Source: Rutidosis leptorrhynchoides (Eukaryota; Streptophyta; Magnoliopsida; Asterales; Asteraceae). From it: a stretch of DNA of 64,000 bases. A program made the position numbers and the translations under genes. The notes beneath the pieces are model-generated. The model was not told the origin of the DNA. It was given only the letters and a program-made list of their open reading frames with translations, and made no database searches. Shown in pieces: positions 1 through 14,977 of the stretch (within the stretch, counting starts at the first letter, position 1; each line of letters opens with the position of its first letter). The stretch is taken from contig NC_092338.1 in NCBI RefSeq assembly GCF_046630445.1, forward strand, positions 203,391,501 to 203,455,500. The letters run 5' to 3'.

Positions 1-1153
1 ATAATTATTATTATATTAATAATAATAATTAATAATGCCACTAAAATCATAAAATGATAATAATAATATTATTAATGATAATAAAAATGTTAATAATGAT
101 AAAAGGTATTAGTTCCTATTAATAATATTAATTTATAATAATACTAATAGTTCCTAATAATAATGATAATAATATCTAATAATACAAGTGATATATAAAA
201 AAAATATATCAAGTTACATGTATTCTGTTTTCATATTAGAATAATGATATTAAAAATGATAATATTAATAAGTTTACTAATAATAATCATAATAAAAATG
301 ATGTCACTAATTTTATAACTAATACTAGTAATAACACTACTCATAATAATATTAAAAATGATATTACTAATGATATTTAATATAAATTGTATTACTTTTA
401 TAATAATGATTCTTAATGGTAATGGTAATAAAAATATCTAATATTAAAACTAATATTAATCATAATATCAAAAATTAAAATTTTACTACTAGTTATAATA
501 GTATTAACCATGATAACAATAATATTAATAATAATAATACTATAAAAAATTAAATGTATCAAATTTCATATTATAATTTTAATAATGTCAATAGTACTGA
601 TATTATTATTAATAATAATAATGAATGTAAAAATAATGTAACAACTATAATTAAACTTGTAATTACATTTAATATATTAATTTTACAATTTATTACTTAT
701 ATATTGTTTATTATTTATACAATATATAATTGAATTATTACATATAATAATACTTATACATAGAATTCCTATATATTTATGTGTATAGATTTATTACAAC
801 ATACATGTTATATTAATTGTGTATAGGATTCATATATATATTTATATATATTTATTTTAATAACATCTTAATTATTTTGTATATTACTCTACATATTTAA
901 TTCAAATGATTAAATGGTATTATATTAATTCAACTTAATATATACAATTATATTTATATTTACATATATATATTTATTTGCTTATTTATTTACACACAAT
1001 TGTTCGTGAATAGTCGGAAGTAGTCAAAGGTCAAATGAATCCATGTAAACAGTTCCAAAAATTTTGAGACTCAAGATAACAGACTTTGCTTATTGTGTCT
1101 GATTCATATAAAGATTAAGTTTAAATTTGGTCAAAAATTTCCGGGTCGTCACA
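1..1153 (-). repeat. Element D 3' LTR, partial (runs off the window)
   Basis: In element sense the LTR starts at 1153 with TGTGACGACCCGG, directly after the polypurine tract. The outer part is cut by the window edge. Bases 1 to about 620 are an extremely AT-rich run of degenerate TAA/TAT trinucleotides. Bases 620-1000 stay AT-rich. No coding sequence is visible. Confidence 0.75.
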
Positions 1154-1166
1154 GTACCTACCCGTT
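1154..1166 (-). other. Polypurine tract of element D
   Basis: On the minus strand this reads AACGGGTAGGTAC, immediately followed by the LTR start TGTGACG. The same 13 bases precede element B's 3' LTR at 19936-19948. This is where plus-strand DNA synthesis would be primed. Confidence 0.75.
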
Positions 1167-2158
1167 AAAGAAATTTCGTCCCGAAATTTGATTGGAATCA
1201 TCATGGTTGACAATAAATATGTTTTCATGACTCATATGAGTTGAAAATCAGAGTTTTATCATCATCGAGTAATATGGATAAAATAAATTATTTAAGTGAA
1301 GCATACGAGTGAAGTTATCACAAAAGAGTGAAATGAGTAAATGTAGATTCGTCGTATCTTTTGACATAGATAGGATTGATTTCCAGAGTTCAAGGGATTT
1401 GGAGAAAATCTTTGTAATAAGATTTGGTTCTTCGATAATAAAGGAAATTAGAATCTTCTTTGATTAATTGTGATAATCTGTTTTGATTGCTCTGTCGGAT
1501 ATTTCACAAAAAAAAAATTCACCCTCTTCATTTCCTTTATATTATGGAGTTCCATCCTTTTTGTTTTCTCTTCCCGAATTTAAGTCAAGTGAAAAATGGT
1601 CCAGAGGATTCGTAGGTATGAAGTTTCGAATGAACATGACTAATGTTCTAAGAGAGATATTGTAATAGCACGATCTGACTTGCCAAATTACCAGAATTCA
1701 AGAGAAAAGATAGAACTATCAAGAAAATATGTTCTTAATATGTTTATAGATTAGATAAAATGTAAGAGTTGTGTAACATGGCACATGATGACGTTATGAT
1801 CTGTGAATCATCACGTTGCATTAGAAACTCAGCATGACTTACTGTAATATAATCACGTTGATCAAGTGTCATTATATTATACTAACTCATGCTTCAGTCC
1901 CCAACATTACTTCAAAAACATTCATATTTTTAAATTTAAATCTTTCAGAATTTAGAAACTAAAACAGTTTCCTTTCTGATATAACACTGATATCGCGAAG
2001 AGATAAATGATTTCAGATAAGAATAGTCAAGAAAATATCTTTAGAAATATCGAGGATATTTATAATCAAAGATACGATGGTATCTTAGAATTTCTAATAT
2101 CGATGGATGATGAAGGAGATTTGTTCATAGAGGTTTAGAGTCAGGAGTAAGGTATTCG

Positions 2159-2368
2159 TTAAATGACTTCAGCAGATATTGAATCATTTGGATTCTTTGA
2201 AGGCAGGTTTTGTCTTTGTGATTTGTCCACAGCCTCCTTCAGGGTTTGCTCAATTAGTTTTACCATTTCACCTTTTCGGAGCTTGCCAACATACTATTCT
2301 TTATCATCAAACTTCCAGCGGTTAAGGTCGTTTACAGTTTTTGTTGCTTCTTTCAACTTTTTCAACAT
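2159..2368 (-). pseudogene. Unrecognised short decayed ORF in element D
   Basis: A 69-codon minus-strand frame opens with ATG at 2366-2368 and ends with TAA at 2159-2161, with one in-frame TAG about codon 25. The translation is lysine- and glutamate-rich with an amphipathic look (LKEATKTVNDLNRWKFDDKE, then KLRKGEMVKLIEQTLKEAV). The composition suggests a short helical protein, perhaps the tail of a structural protein, but I do not recognise the family. It is kept because the frame is longer and more protein-like than its surroundings. Confidence 0.3.
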
Positions 2369-2756
2369 TCTGAGTATTGATTCTTAGACTGGGTGCTTTT
2401 CAGAATTTTAGAATGAAAAATCATAATTCTAAGAGATAAATGTTATATGTATACATATAACTGTTGATGTAGAAACGGTGCGAGATTCAAAATACTGATT
2501 GCTAATTCTCAGTAATTGGTATGGCAATTCTCGTTACCCGATGCGGATGAGTATATGATGGAGTTTCACTAGATGTAATGATTTCTCAGAAAGTCAAAGA
2601 TCAGTGAAGTTGCTGGTAAGTTTACTGCTAATGTGGTGGGATGATGAAGGGGCAAATGTATATATCAAAGTTATAATAAGACATATTCGAATGAAAGGTC
2701 GAAGTTGTCTTGCTGGAGCTGTGACAAAATTTACTATTTTGAAAAGGGATTGCAAA

Positions 2757-2761
2757 GTTAT
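2757..2761. repeat. Target-site duplication of element A, left copy (GTTAT)
   Basis: The five bases GTTAT directly precede the LTR start TGTAATGACC at 2762. The same five bases directly follow the LTR end CGTCACA at 52752. This is the 5-bp footprint expected of Ty3/gypsy integrase. Confidence 0.85.
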
Positions 2762-5744
2762 TGTAATGACCCTGGATTTTCCAACTTATATTATTAATAT
2801 TTATTATTAATACTTGCGCTTTAATAAATGTATGCTTATACATTTTACTTGTTACCGTAATTGACTTTCCAACGTCCCGACTCGTCTTTTCGACACGTGC
2901 TTTTCACGAATAATATTTAAAATATTATTTACGTTCATAATTAATTGTTATTAATTATTTCTAATTAACTATTGTAAGTAGTTAATTACTTAGACTTTTT
3001 ACTAATTTTTTGCTTATTTATACTTGGGCTTATATTATTGGTCTTGGAAGCCCACCCTACATTACTTAGTGGACTACTAGTAAGCCCACTATTATGCTAA
3101 TGATTCTTTTAGGTTAAACTTGGATTAATTAGTTAAATGAGTAGACAAAGATGTTTCAAGCATGCATGACCACCTTTCCCATGTATTTGGCTTTATACTC
3201 TTCCTAGCATACACCATCCTCCCACACTTGAAAGCACAAAGTTGACTACCCTTTTGGAGCACCTAAACCGTCGGCCTTTTGTGGCATGGGAGGGAGTTCA
3301 AATTTTTTTGTTTTGTTACATATATACAAGTATTAGTCCATTCCACACACACATCATACTTACACTTTCTTTTCTCTCAACTTTCTCTCTAAATTGTAAG
3401 TAAGAAACTTTATTTTTTCTTTCTTCTTTTTCCTTTAAAATCACCAAGTGTCATCATCATGTTATTTACTAGTTGTTGTTTGTGTTAAAGATCAAACTTT
3501 CTAGTTTATATCTTCATGGATCTTGCTTCTTCCATCCTTTGTTTTGATGAAGAACCAAGAACAAGGATCTAAGCTTGTTAGCTTATGGTTCTACACTTGA
3601 AGTATTATAAAGATCTAAAGTTCATAAGCTTTAAGATCTTACTTGTGTTCATGTTTTGTAAACTTAAGGTTTATTTTCTTAAGATCCAAGCTTTGGCTTG
3701 AATCTTCTTAAGTATGAAACAAACATGAACTTGTTACTTGTAATTTTAGTTGATTACTTTATTTTTTTTTGTCTTAAATTCATGATTGTATAATATTGGT
3801 CAAGTATTACTAGTTAAACTTGATCTCATTTTTCTTGAAACTAAAGTTTAAACTTTGTAAGTTCAAGAACATGGAAGTTTAACTTTCTAGTTATAACTTC
3901 ATACACTTATGTTGTATCTAAGTTTCTATAGCTTATGGTCTTCCAATTTTTTCTAAAACAAAAGCTTATAAGCTTATATACATTTTACAAAATAAAAATC
4001 TAAGTTTCATAACTTATGGTTTTATTAAAGTAAAGATCCAAGTTCCATAACTTAGGATTTAACTTAAGAACACTAGATCTAGACTTTTTAGTCTAGGATC
4101 TTCAAGATCTAACTAAGATCTAAGTTCTACAACTTAAGATCTTTTTTATTTAGTTTACATTCGAGTTTATAGTTTAATATTATTATTAGAACTCATGTAT
4201 GTGTCGGATCTAAGATCTTGATGTAACTTTAGTTCATCAACCTACTTACAACCCTTAAATGAGTTGTGCTATTTATCTTAGACATACACTAGTGTTATGA
4301 TGGTCAAAACTTGATAAATATGATGCAAACACATCAACGAGTTGTACACTTGAAGCTATAAGCATCAAGGATGAGAACCGTGATGAACATCAAGCACCAA
4401 GAACCCACCAGAGCACTTTTTTACTGTTTTCGAGGTCTGATCAGTCACCTGGGCTACTGGAAAAGTCAATTTGCAGATTTTTTGGTTCGAGTAGATGACT
4501 TTTTGTTTAGGACTCGTCTTAATCCGATTTACGGTTTAGGATTTATAGCCTTCCGAAAGTTACTACACCTTTGCAACATTGTGCTGAAATTTCTGACCTA
4601 CTCGCACTTAAACCGTCGCTACGGTCAAACAAAGATGAGTTTGGTTCTGAAAATTGGTCAGTGGTTGGAGGACTCACATACGGAGCCATACCCACTAACT
4701 ACGCGTCTTTTCAATTTGTATAGAGGTCGTAGCAGCTGAACGAAGTCAGCCTTTGTTTCGATTTCTATTCTTGATTGAAAACATACTTTACTTTTTACTT
4801 ATGTTGATGATGATGATGATACTTAAGACCTAATTTACATACTTTTAAACTTTTGGGAACGATTTACTGGCTTATTAACTTTTTACTTAGGTTGAGGACC
4901 TTTCGGACCAATTACTTGCTTACTTATCTCGTACCGACTACTACTTTTCACTGTGAGTTATAGCATCCCTTTTTTACTTTAACTATTTTGGGAACTGAGA
5001 ATACATGCGTGTTTTACGTTTTACATACTAAGCACGAGTACTTAAACTTTATATATGTGTGGGTTATACAACGGCATATACTTTCCCCTTAGCTCGGTAA
5101 CGTTTAGTCATTGGTCTTTGAACCGGTGAACGCGAATCTTAGATATGGATCCATAGGGTTTGACATCCCCACTCGGGCTAGTAGCGCTAGCATTTAACGG
5201 GTGTTTAATACATCATAAACATACGCACTCGCCAAGTGTACTTTTAGGGGGTGATATTACGTTAAGTTAGTTACCAAGTGCCCACGGTTGAACATATACT
5301 TTTCATACTGTTTTGAATTACCGAAATCTGTGGCCTACCTTACATTACTGTTATACTTAAACTATACCTCACCAACATTTGTGTTGACGTTTTTAAGCAT
5401 GTTTTCTCAGGTGCTTAGAGGTTTGATGCTTCCGCTATAGTAGTCTTGCTGTGTAAACTCCCGATGCTTTTGTTAGAGATGTCTCTGCATGAAACGTTTA
5501 CCTTGCATTCACAAACTATGTTACTTTTGAAACAATGAATTTGTAATGACCTTCAGGTTTCGTACTTATGTTAATTTCTTCTATTCGTAGAAGCCTACTT
5601 TCGTTTGTAAAACTTTTGATGTCGGTTATGACCTCACTCTTTCTTATGAATACAAACTTATTTTAAAACAACATATAGTGTTTCACCTTGTAATGATCCA
5701 GTTGTTGATGATCCGTACACGTTAATTTTGTATGGGGCGTCAGA
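2762..5744 (+). repeat. Element A 5' LTR (2983 bp)
   Basis: The LTR starts TGTAATGACCC. It ends GGGCGTCAGA, where the 3' LTR has GGGCGTCACA, so the terminal CA has mutated to GA here. A TATA-like stretch lies at 3319-3330, and pyrimidine-rich leader with a good splice-donor-like GTAAGTAAG follows at about 3397-3405. Bases 3590-4260 hold degenerate repeats of an AAGATCTAAGTT unit. A GAT microsatellite sits near 4803-4822. The 122-codon frame at 4371-4739 is broken in the 3' LTR copy and is not taken as a gene. Confidence 0.85.
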
Positions 5745-5746
5745 TT

Positions 5747-5758
5747 TTGTATCAGAGC
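5747..5758 (+). other. Primer binding site of element A (Met-tRNA type, one mismatch)
   Basis: TTGTATCAGAGC stands two bases after the LTR end. It differs from the initiator-Met-tRNA complement TGGTATCAGAGC at one position. It primes minus-strand DNA synthesis in active copies. Confidence 0.75.
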
Positions 5759-6081
5759 ATTGGTTGTAGGGAATTAGGTTGCATTAGTGAGTCTAGACCA
5801 GACTGAGTAGGATTCACTAATAGGACTAATCTACAACTCGCTAGTTTACTTGTTTCTGCGGAACTTGCTGCATGCTGCTGCTTACTTTTACTACTATATG
5901 CCGTATCGTGCTACTTGCTTTCACTACTGCATGCTACTATCTGCTTTCGATTGCATGATACCTGTCATTATTTCCATGCTACTTACTGCTATAGATAATC
6001 TAGACTGTCATAGTTACTTTGCCTAATATGTGCTTGCTATATGACTTACTGACATGGAAAAAGTAATTTTTCCTTGTTTAG
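5759..6081 (+). other. Element A leader, noncoding
   Basis: This stretch between the primer site and the leader ORF has no open frame. It contains loose CTGCATGCTACT-type short repeats at about 5860-5990. It ends in a pyrimidine-rich TTTTTCCTTGTTTAG that abuts the next ATG and resembles a 3' splice site. Confidence 0.5.
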
Positions 6082-6889
6082 ATGTCGGATATCTCGCCCA
6101 TCATCATTGACTTGGACAGCGACTCAAATTTATCTACCACCTCGCCTGTTACTGCTGCCGACTCACAGATCCCATCATCGTTACCCTCCAGTGACTCTGG
6201 CGATTCATCCTCTGGGGACAGTAGCCACGCACCTGACCTGATGATCATCTCAGACGGAGACGGGGACCTAGAGGAGATTCCAGCTCCACCTAACCCAGGA
6301 CTCCCGGAGCCACATCACCTTTCCGTAATGAGCATGGACATTGGGCTAGATGCCTTCCTGATGGACGTGTCGTGCCGATCCCGCCTGGCAGATACCGACT
6401 TATGACTACCAGTCAGGCACATCCACCCTCAGATGATTCAGACGACTCATCATTCGATGACTTCAGCGAGGAGGATTCCGACGAGGACCCTGAGGAGACG
6501 CCCGTGCAACCGCCCTCTACCCCGGCTAAGAAGCGGTATCGTTTCGATGGTACTGTTACGGAGGTAGACCGTTCGTGGACGCACGCGGACAGTTGGTTAG
6601 GGTTACCGCCCTTAAGCGGGTTGTGCCTTACCCTGCTGATCCATTCGTGCGTAAGGCTTCCCGTTACACACCGTCTACTTCTGGTTCTGGACCGTCTGCA
6701 CCACCAGCTCCACCAGCATCATCTGCACCACCAGCTCCACCTGTACCATCTGCATCGCCTGCCCCACCAGCATCCCTCATCGTCGAGGAACTGACGAGGG
6801 AAGTGCATATCCTCCGTGCTCGGGTAACTGAGCTCGAGGACCAGGTGTCCCACATGATGGAAATCCTTTACCCACCATCACCATAGGGC
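6082..6889 (+). pseudogene. Element A leader ORF between primer site and gag (decayed)
   Basis: The ATG at 6082 opens an acidic, serine- and aspartate-rich frame. The reading shifts twice, near 6370 and near 6560-6580, and ends in the frame that stops just before 6890. The middle part is rich in D, S and E. The last part is proline/alanine/serine-rich (PPAPPASSAPPAPP-like) and ends in a short leucine-heptad coiled coil (EELTREVHILRARVTELEDQ). The position is the same as the leader ORFs in B, C and D. The function is unknown. Such additional ORFs occur in plant LTR retrotransposons, but this one matches nothing I can name. The two frameshifts make it a pseudogene here. Confidence 0.6.
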
Positions 6890-7187
6890 TATTGTATTAG
6901 ATTTCATTATGTAATCCCGTTTGTAATTTCATGTTTTGCTAATGTATTGTACGAACCTTATGCGGATGTATGCAACTTTCTAATTTAATGAATGGAACTT
7001 TGTGTTGTTTAATTTATGTACGGTGTTCTATTTATGTTAGTATATGATGATTATGTAGTATCTGTATCTAGTTGCATTACTTAATTAGCATGTGTTGTGT
7101 TGATTCCATGTTGGTTACCATATACCGTATTACTATTTATTAAATGCTGGATTTTGACTTAAGTCGAAATTTCTGTTTCGAAGATCA
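6890..7187 (+). other. Spacer between leader ORF and gag of element A
   Basis: About 300 AT-rich bases without an open frame. Unlike element B, there is no polypurine-tract-like sequence here. Confidence 0.5.
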
Positions 7188-10097
<2,910 letters not shown>

Positions 10098-13000
10098 TGT
10101 AGTGACCCGAATTTTTCCATGTTTATATATATTAATTGAGATTGATATTTACATGATTAAATGTTTCCAACATGTTAAGCAATCAAACTTGTTAAGACTT
10201 GATTAATTGAAATATGTTTCATATAGACAATTAACCACCTAAGTTGACCGGTGATTCACGAACGTTAAAACTTGTAAAAACTATATGATGACATATATAT
10301 GGATATATATATAGTTAACATGATACTATGATAAGTAAACATATCATTAAGTATATTAACAATGAACTACATATGTAAAAACAAGACTACTAACTTAATG
10401 ATTTTTAAACGAGACATATATGTAACGATTATCGTTGTAAAGACATTTAATGTATATATATCATATTAAGAGATATTCATACATGATAATATCATGATAA
10501 TATAATAATTTAAAATCTCATTTGATATTATAAAGATTGGGTTAACAACATTTAAAAAGATCGTTAACCTAAAGGTTTCAAAACAACACTTACATGTAAC
10601 GACTAACGATGACTTAACGACTCAGTTAAAATGTATATACATGTAGTGTTTTAATATGTATTTATAAACTTTTGAAAGACTTCAATACACTTATCAAAAT
10701 ACTTCTACTTAACAAAAATACTTACAATTACATCCTCGTTCAGTTTCATCAACAATTCTACTCGTATGCACCCGTATTCGTACTCGTACAATACACAGCT
10801 TTTAGATGTATGACTATTGGTATATACACTCCAATGATCAGCTCTTAGCAGCCTATGTGAGTCACCTAACACATGTGGGAACCATCATTTGGCAACTAAC
10901 ATGAAATATCTCATAAAATTACAAAAATATGAGTAATCATTCATGACTTATTTACATGAAAACAAAATTACATATCCTTTATATCTAATCCATACACCAA
11001 CGACCAAAAACACCTACAAACACTTTCATTCTTCAATTTTATTCATCTAATTGATCTCTCTCAAGTTCTATCTTCAAGTTCTAAGTGTTCTTCATATATT
11101 CTACAAGTTCTAGTTACATAAAATCAAGAATACTTTCAAGTTTGCTAGCTCACTTCCAATCTTGTAAGGTGATCATCCAACCTCAAGAAATCTTTGTTTC
11201 TTACAGTAGGTTATCATTCTAATACAAGGTAATAATCATATTCAAACTTTGGTTCAATTTGTATAACTATACCAATCTTATTTCAAGTGATGATCTTACT
11301 TGAACTTGTTTTCGTGTCATGATTCTGCTTCAAGAACTTCGAGCCATCCAAGGATCCGTTGAAGCTAGATCCATTTTTCTATTTTCCAGTAGGTTTATCC
11401 AAGGAACTTAAGGTAGTAATGATGTTCATAACATCATTCGATTCATACATATAAAGCTATCTTATTCGAAGGTTTAAACTTGTAATCACTAGAACATAGT
11501 TTAGTTAATTCTAAACTTGTTCGCAAACAAAAGTTAATCCTTCTAACTTGACTTTTAAAATCAACTAAACACATGTTCTATATCTATATGATATGCTAAC
11601 TTAATGATTTAAAACCTGGAAACACGAAAAACACCGTAAAACCGGATTTACGCCGTCGTAGTAACACCGTGGGCTGGTTTGGGTTAGTTAATTAAAAACT
11701 ATGATAAACTTTGATTTAAAAGTTGTTATTCTGAGAAAATGATTTTTATTATGAACATGAAACTATATCCAAAAATTATGGTTAAACTCAAAGTGGAAGT
11801 ATGTTTTCTAAAATGGTCATCTAGACGTCGTTCTTTCGACTAGAATGACTACCTTTACAAAAACGACTTGTAACTTATTTTTATGACTATAAACCTATAA
11901 TTTTTCTGTTTATATTCATAAAATAGAGTTCAATATGAAACCATAGCAATTTGATTCACTCAAAACGGATTTAAAATGAAGAAGTTATGGGTAAAACAAG
12001 ATTGGATAATTTTTCTCATTTTAGCTACGTGAAAATTGGTAACAAATCTATTCCAACCATAACTTAATCAACTTGTATTGTATATTATGTAATCTTGAGA
12101 TACCATAGACACGTATACAATGTTTCGACCTATCATGTCGACACATCTATATATATTTCAGAACAACCATAGACACTATATATGTGAATGTTGGAATTAG
12201 CTATACAGGGTTGAGGTTGATTCCAAAATATATATAGTTTGAGTTGTGATCAATACTGAGATACATATACACTGGGTCGTGGATTGATTCAAGATAATAT
12301 TTATCGATTTATTTCTGTACATCTAACTGTGGACAACTAGTTGTAGGTTACTAACGAGGACAGCTGACTTAATAAACTTAAAACATCAAAATATATTAAA
12401 AGTGTTGTAAATATATTTTGAACATACTTTGATATATATGTATATATTGTTATAGGTTCGTGAATCAACCAGTGGCCAAGTCTTACTTCCCGACGAAGTA
12501 AAAATCTGTGAAAGTGAGTTATAGTCCCACTTTTAAAATCTAATATTTTTGGGATGAGAATACATGCAGGTTTTATAAATGATTTACAAAATAGACACAA
12601 GTACGTGAAACTACATTCTATGGTTGAATTATCGAAATCGAATATGCCCCTTTTTATTAAGTCTGGTAATCTAAGAATTAGGGAATATACACCCTAATTG
12701 ACGCGAATCCTAAAGATAGATCTATTGGGCCTACCAAACCCCATCCGAAGTACCGGATGCTTTAGTACTTCAAAATTTATATCATATCCGAAGGGTGTCC
12801 CGAAATGATGGGGATATTCTTATATATGCATCTTGTTAATGTCGGTTACCAGGTGTTCACCATATGAATGATTTTTATCTCTATGTATGGGATGTGTATT
12901 GAAATATGAAATCTTGTAGTCTATTATTATGATTTGATATATATAGGTTAAACCTATAACTCACCAACATTTTTGTTGACGTTTTAAGCATGTTTATTCT

Positions 13001-13346
13001 CAGGTGATTATTAAGAGCTTCCGCTGTCGCATACTTAAATAAGGATTAGATTTGGAGTCCATGATTGTATGATATTGTGTAAAAACTGCATTCAAGAAAT
13101 TTATTTTGTTGTAACATATTTGTATTGTAAACCATTATGTAATGGTCGTGTGTAAACAGGATATTTTAGATTATCATTATTTGATAATCTACGTAAAGCT
13201 TTTTAAACCTTTATTGATGAAATAAAGGTTATGGTTTGTTTTAAAATGAATGCAGTATTTGAAAAACGTCTCATATAGAGGTCAAAACCTCGCAACGAAA
13301 TCAATTAATATGGAACGTTTTTAATCAATAAGAACGGGACATTTCA
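10098..13346 (+). repeat. Element B LTR, copy 1 (3249 bp)
   Basis: The LTR starts TGTAGTGACCCG and ends GGGACATTTCA. It is nearly the same length as the second copy (3250 bp) and differs from it by scattered substitutions, about one to three per hundred bases by eye. No coding frame is conserved between copies except an 87-codon antisense frame, which I attribute to high identity rather than selection. Splice-donor-like AAGGTAATAATC lies near 11227. Confidence 0.9.
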
Positions 13347-13555
13347 GTTGGTATCCGAGCGTTGGTCTTAGAGAACCAGAATTTTGCATTAGTGTGTCTT
13401 ATCGAGTTTGTTAGGATGCATTAGTGAGTCTGGACTTCGACCGTGTTTACTTGAAAAATGATTGCTTAACAAATTTTGTTGGAAACTATATATTTTTAAC
13501 ATGTGAATATTATGTGATATATTAATCTCTTAACGCGTTTGATATTATGTGATAG
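13347..13555 (+). other. Element B copy 1 primer site and leader
   Basis: TGGTATCCGAGC at 13349-13360 is the Met-tRNA-type primer site, with one mismatch (copy 2 has TGGTATCTGAGC). The rest is noncoding leader up to the first ORF. Confidence 0.7.
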
Positions 13556-14170
13556 ATGTCTACCTCTAGAACAAGTCCCATTGACTCACCTAATAATAAT
13601 GAAGAGTCAAATGTAAATTGGAATGATTCGTGGACTGATTCACAAGTTCCCGAAGAGGAACCGGAAGAAGAGTCGGAACCGGAAGAAGAATCGGAACCGG
13701 AAGAAGAATCGGAACCGGATGAAGAAATAGAACCGGTGGGAGAAATAATAAAACGGTTAAGTAAAAGAAAATCCTCAACCAACCGACCAAGGTTAATTAT
13801 GGTCAATGGTGTTTCCGCCAAGGAAGCAAAATATTGGGAGGATTACCAATTCTCCGATGAATCGGATTCCGACGAGAATTCCGATGATGTTATAGATATT
13901 ACCCCAACTGAATTTAAAAAGGCAAAAGAAAATAATAAGGGAAAGGGCATAAAAATAGAGAAATCTAATTCCAACCCCGATGAACTTTATATGTATCGTC
14001 AACCCCCGAAGTCCTTAAGTTGTAACAATGACCCGAGAACCTCTAAACCACCAGGTTTTTATAAACCAATGTGGAAAACGACGGCTCGTATTAGGGGAAC
14101 ATCATATATCCCTAGAAACTTGGCAAAACGAACCAAAACCGAAGAAGAAGAAACAAGCGAGTCGGAATAA
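13556..14170 (+). CDS. Element B ORF1, acidic protein, copy 1 (204 aa)
   Basis: An uninterrupted 204-codon ORF between primer site and gag. Residues 30-60 are a glutamate-rich tract built from four 18-bp repeats (13664-13735), each coding an EEESEP-like unit. The centre is basic (KRLSKRKSS), a second acidic stretch follows (SDESDSDENSDD), and the C-terminus is basic with aromatics (PMWKTTARIRGTSYIPRNLA), ending ESE. No signal peptide, membrane segment or enzyme motif is visible. The charge pattern suggests a nucleic-acid- or chromatin-interacting protein, but that is inference only. The copy at 23408 has the same length with few changes, so the frame survived in both copies. Confidence 0.7.
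   Translation: MSTSRTSPIDSPNNNEESNVNWNDSWTDSQVPEEEPEEESEPEEESEPEEESEPDEEIEPVGEIIKRLSKRKSSTNRPRLIMVNGVSAKEAKYWEDYQFSDESDSDENSDDVIDITPTEFKKAKENNKGKGIKIEKSNSNPDELYMYRQPPKSLSCNNDPRTSKPPGFYKPMWKTTARIRGTSYIPRNLAKRTKTEEEETSESE
13664..13735 (+). repeat. Four 18-bp coding repeats in ORF1
   Basis: Tandem units of the type GAAGAAGAATCGGAACCG. The fourth unit has diverged. The same array is at 23516-23587 in the second copy. Confidence 0.8.
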
Positions 14171-14307
14171 GATAGTTGTATTCGTGTGGTGTAATATATG
14201 TAATATAGTGTGCTTATGCTTTATGATATATGTAAAAATTGCTTGTATTAATAAGTATTTTTTTTATGAATCTAACTCTTGTCTATTTTACAGTATAAAA
14301 ACACAAA

Positions 14308-14977
14308 ATGGATAGACAACCCAATATTTTAAGACCTACCCGGAGACATGATTGATGAAATCTTGTCTAGAGTCGGTCAGAATTCTTCGGCACAACTATT
14401 TAAGGCGAGATCAGTTTGTAAGACATTCGAAGAACGTTCCAAGAATGCCTTGGTTTATAAAAGGCTTTCGTTCGAAAGATGGGGGATATCACATTGGGAA
14501 ATCCATAAGTTACGATGTGTTTACTTTGACGCATATATTGCGGGGAACCCAAATGCTATTTTACGCAAAGGGTTAAGAAATTAATTTGACTCAATATATT
14601 CGAATATTGGACTTCGTGATTTATAAAAAGCGGCTAACATGCAACATAAAGAAGCATGTTATGCTTACGGATTAGTAATGTTCGCTTCTCACCAAAGTGA
14701 GAACAAGAACATCAGGCTACAACTATTAAACAAAACGTTCCCACAAGTGACGAAGTCGGTAATTGGGGTAAGAAATGAGGTTTTCAGATTGTTACGGGAC
14801 TGTTGGATATTACGTAACCCTCGTCCCTTTGACAACGTTAAAACACGATGTCTTATAAACGGCCATAACGGTTATGTTCCACAAGACCAAGGATGGGAAT
14901 TAATCCTAGTAAAACCAGAATGCATGACTTGTTTCTGGACGTATGAATTACGTGTCTTTATTGCCTTTGCTGAATGA
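14308..14977 (+). pseudogene. Element B ORF2, F-box-like protein, copy 1 (broken)
   Basis: This is the decayed twin of the intact ORF at 24160-24843. Relative to it, copy 1 has lost two bases near 14333, shifting the frame within the F-box. It also has TAA for a tyrosine codon near 14582, TAA for a glutamate codon near 14625, and TGA for an arginine codon near 14974. The remainder aligns codon by codon with the intact copy. As in copy 2, a sequence resembling a 3' splice site (TCTATTTTACAG, ending 14293) lies 14 bases before the ATG. Confidence 0.8.

Larger units (their letters stand above)
1167..2761 (-). other. Element D internal region, 3' part, largely noncoding
   Basis: This stretch lies between D's polypurine tract and the site where element A inserted. 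In D's sense it begins at the GTTAT duplication (2757-2761). It contains one short decayed reading frame (2159-2368, listed separately) and otherwise no frame I recognise. No RT, RNase H or integrase motif is visible on either strand. Confidence 0.6.

Noticed and set aside
1..620. Possible satellite array or matrix-attachment region
   Set aside because: TAA-type trinucleotides are degenerate without a regular period. It fits an AT-rich LTR.
2604..2843. Overlapping short ORFs on both strands next to A's insertion site
   Set aside because: They cross the D/A junction, so they cannot be original genes.
4371..4739. 122-codon ORF with ATG inside element A's 5' LTR
   Set aside because: Its counterpart in the 3' LTR (51310-51697) is split by frame changes, and it has no recognisable motif.
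12337..12600. 87-codon antisense ORF in both complete B LTRs
   Set aside because: Preserved only because the LTRs are nearly identical. It overlaps noncoding LTR and has no protein features.
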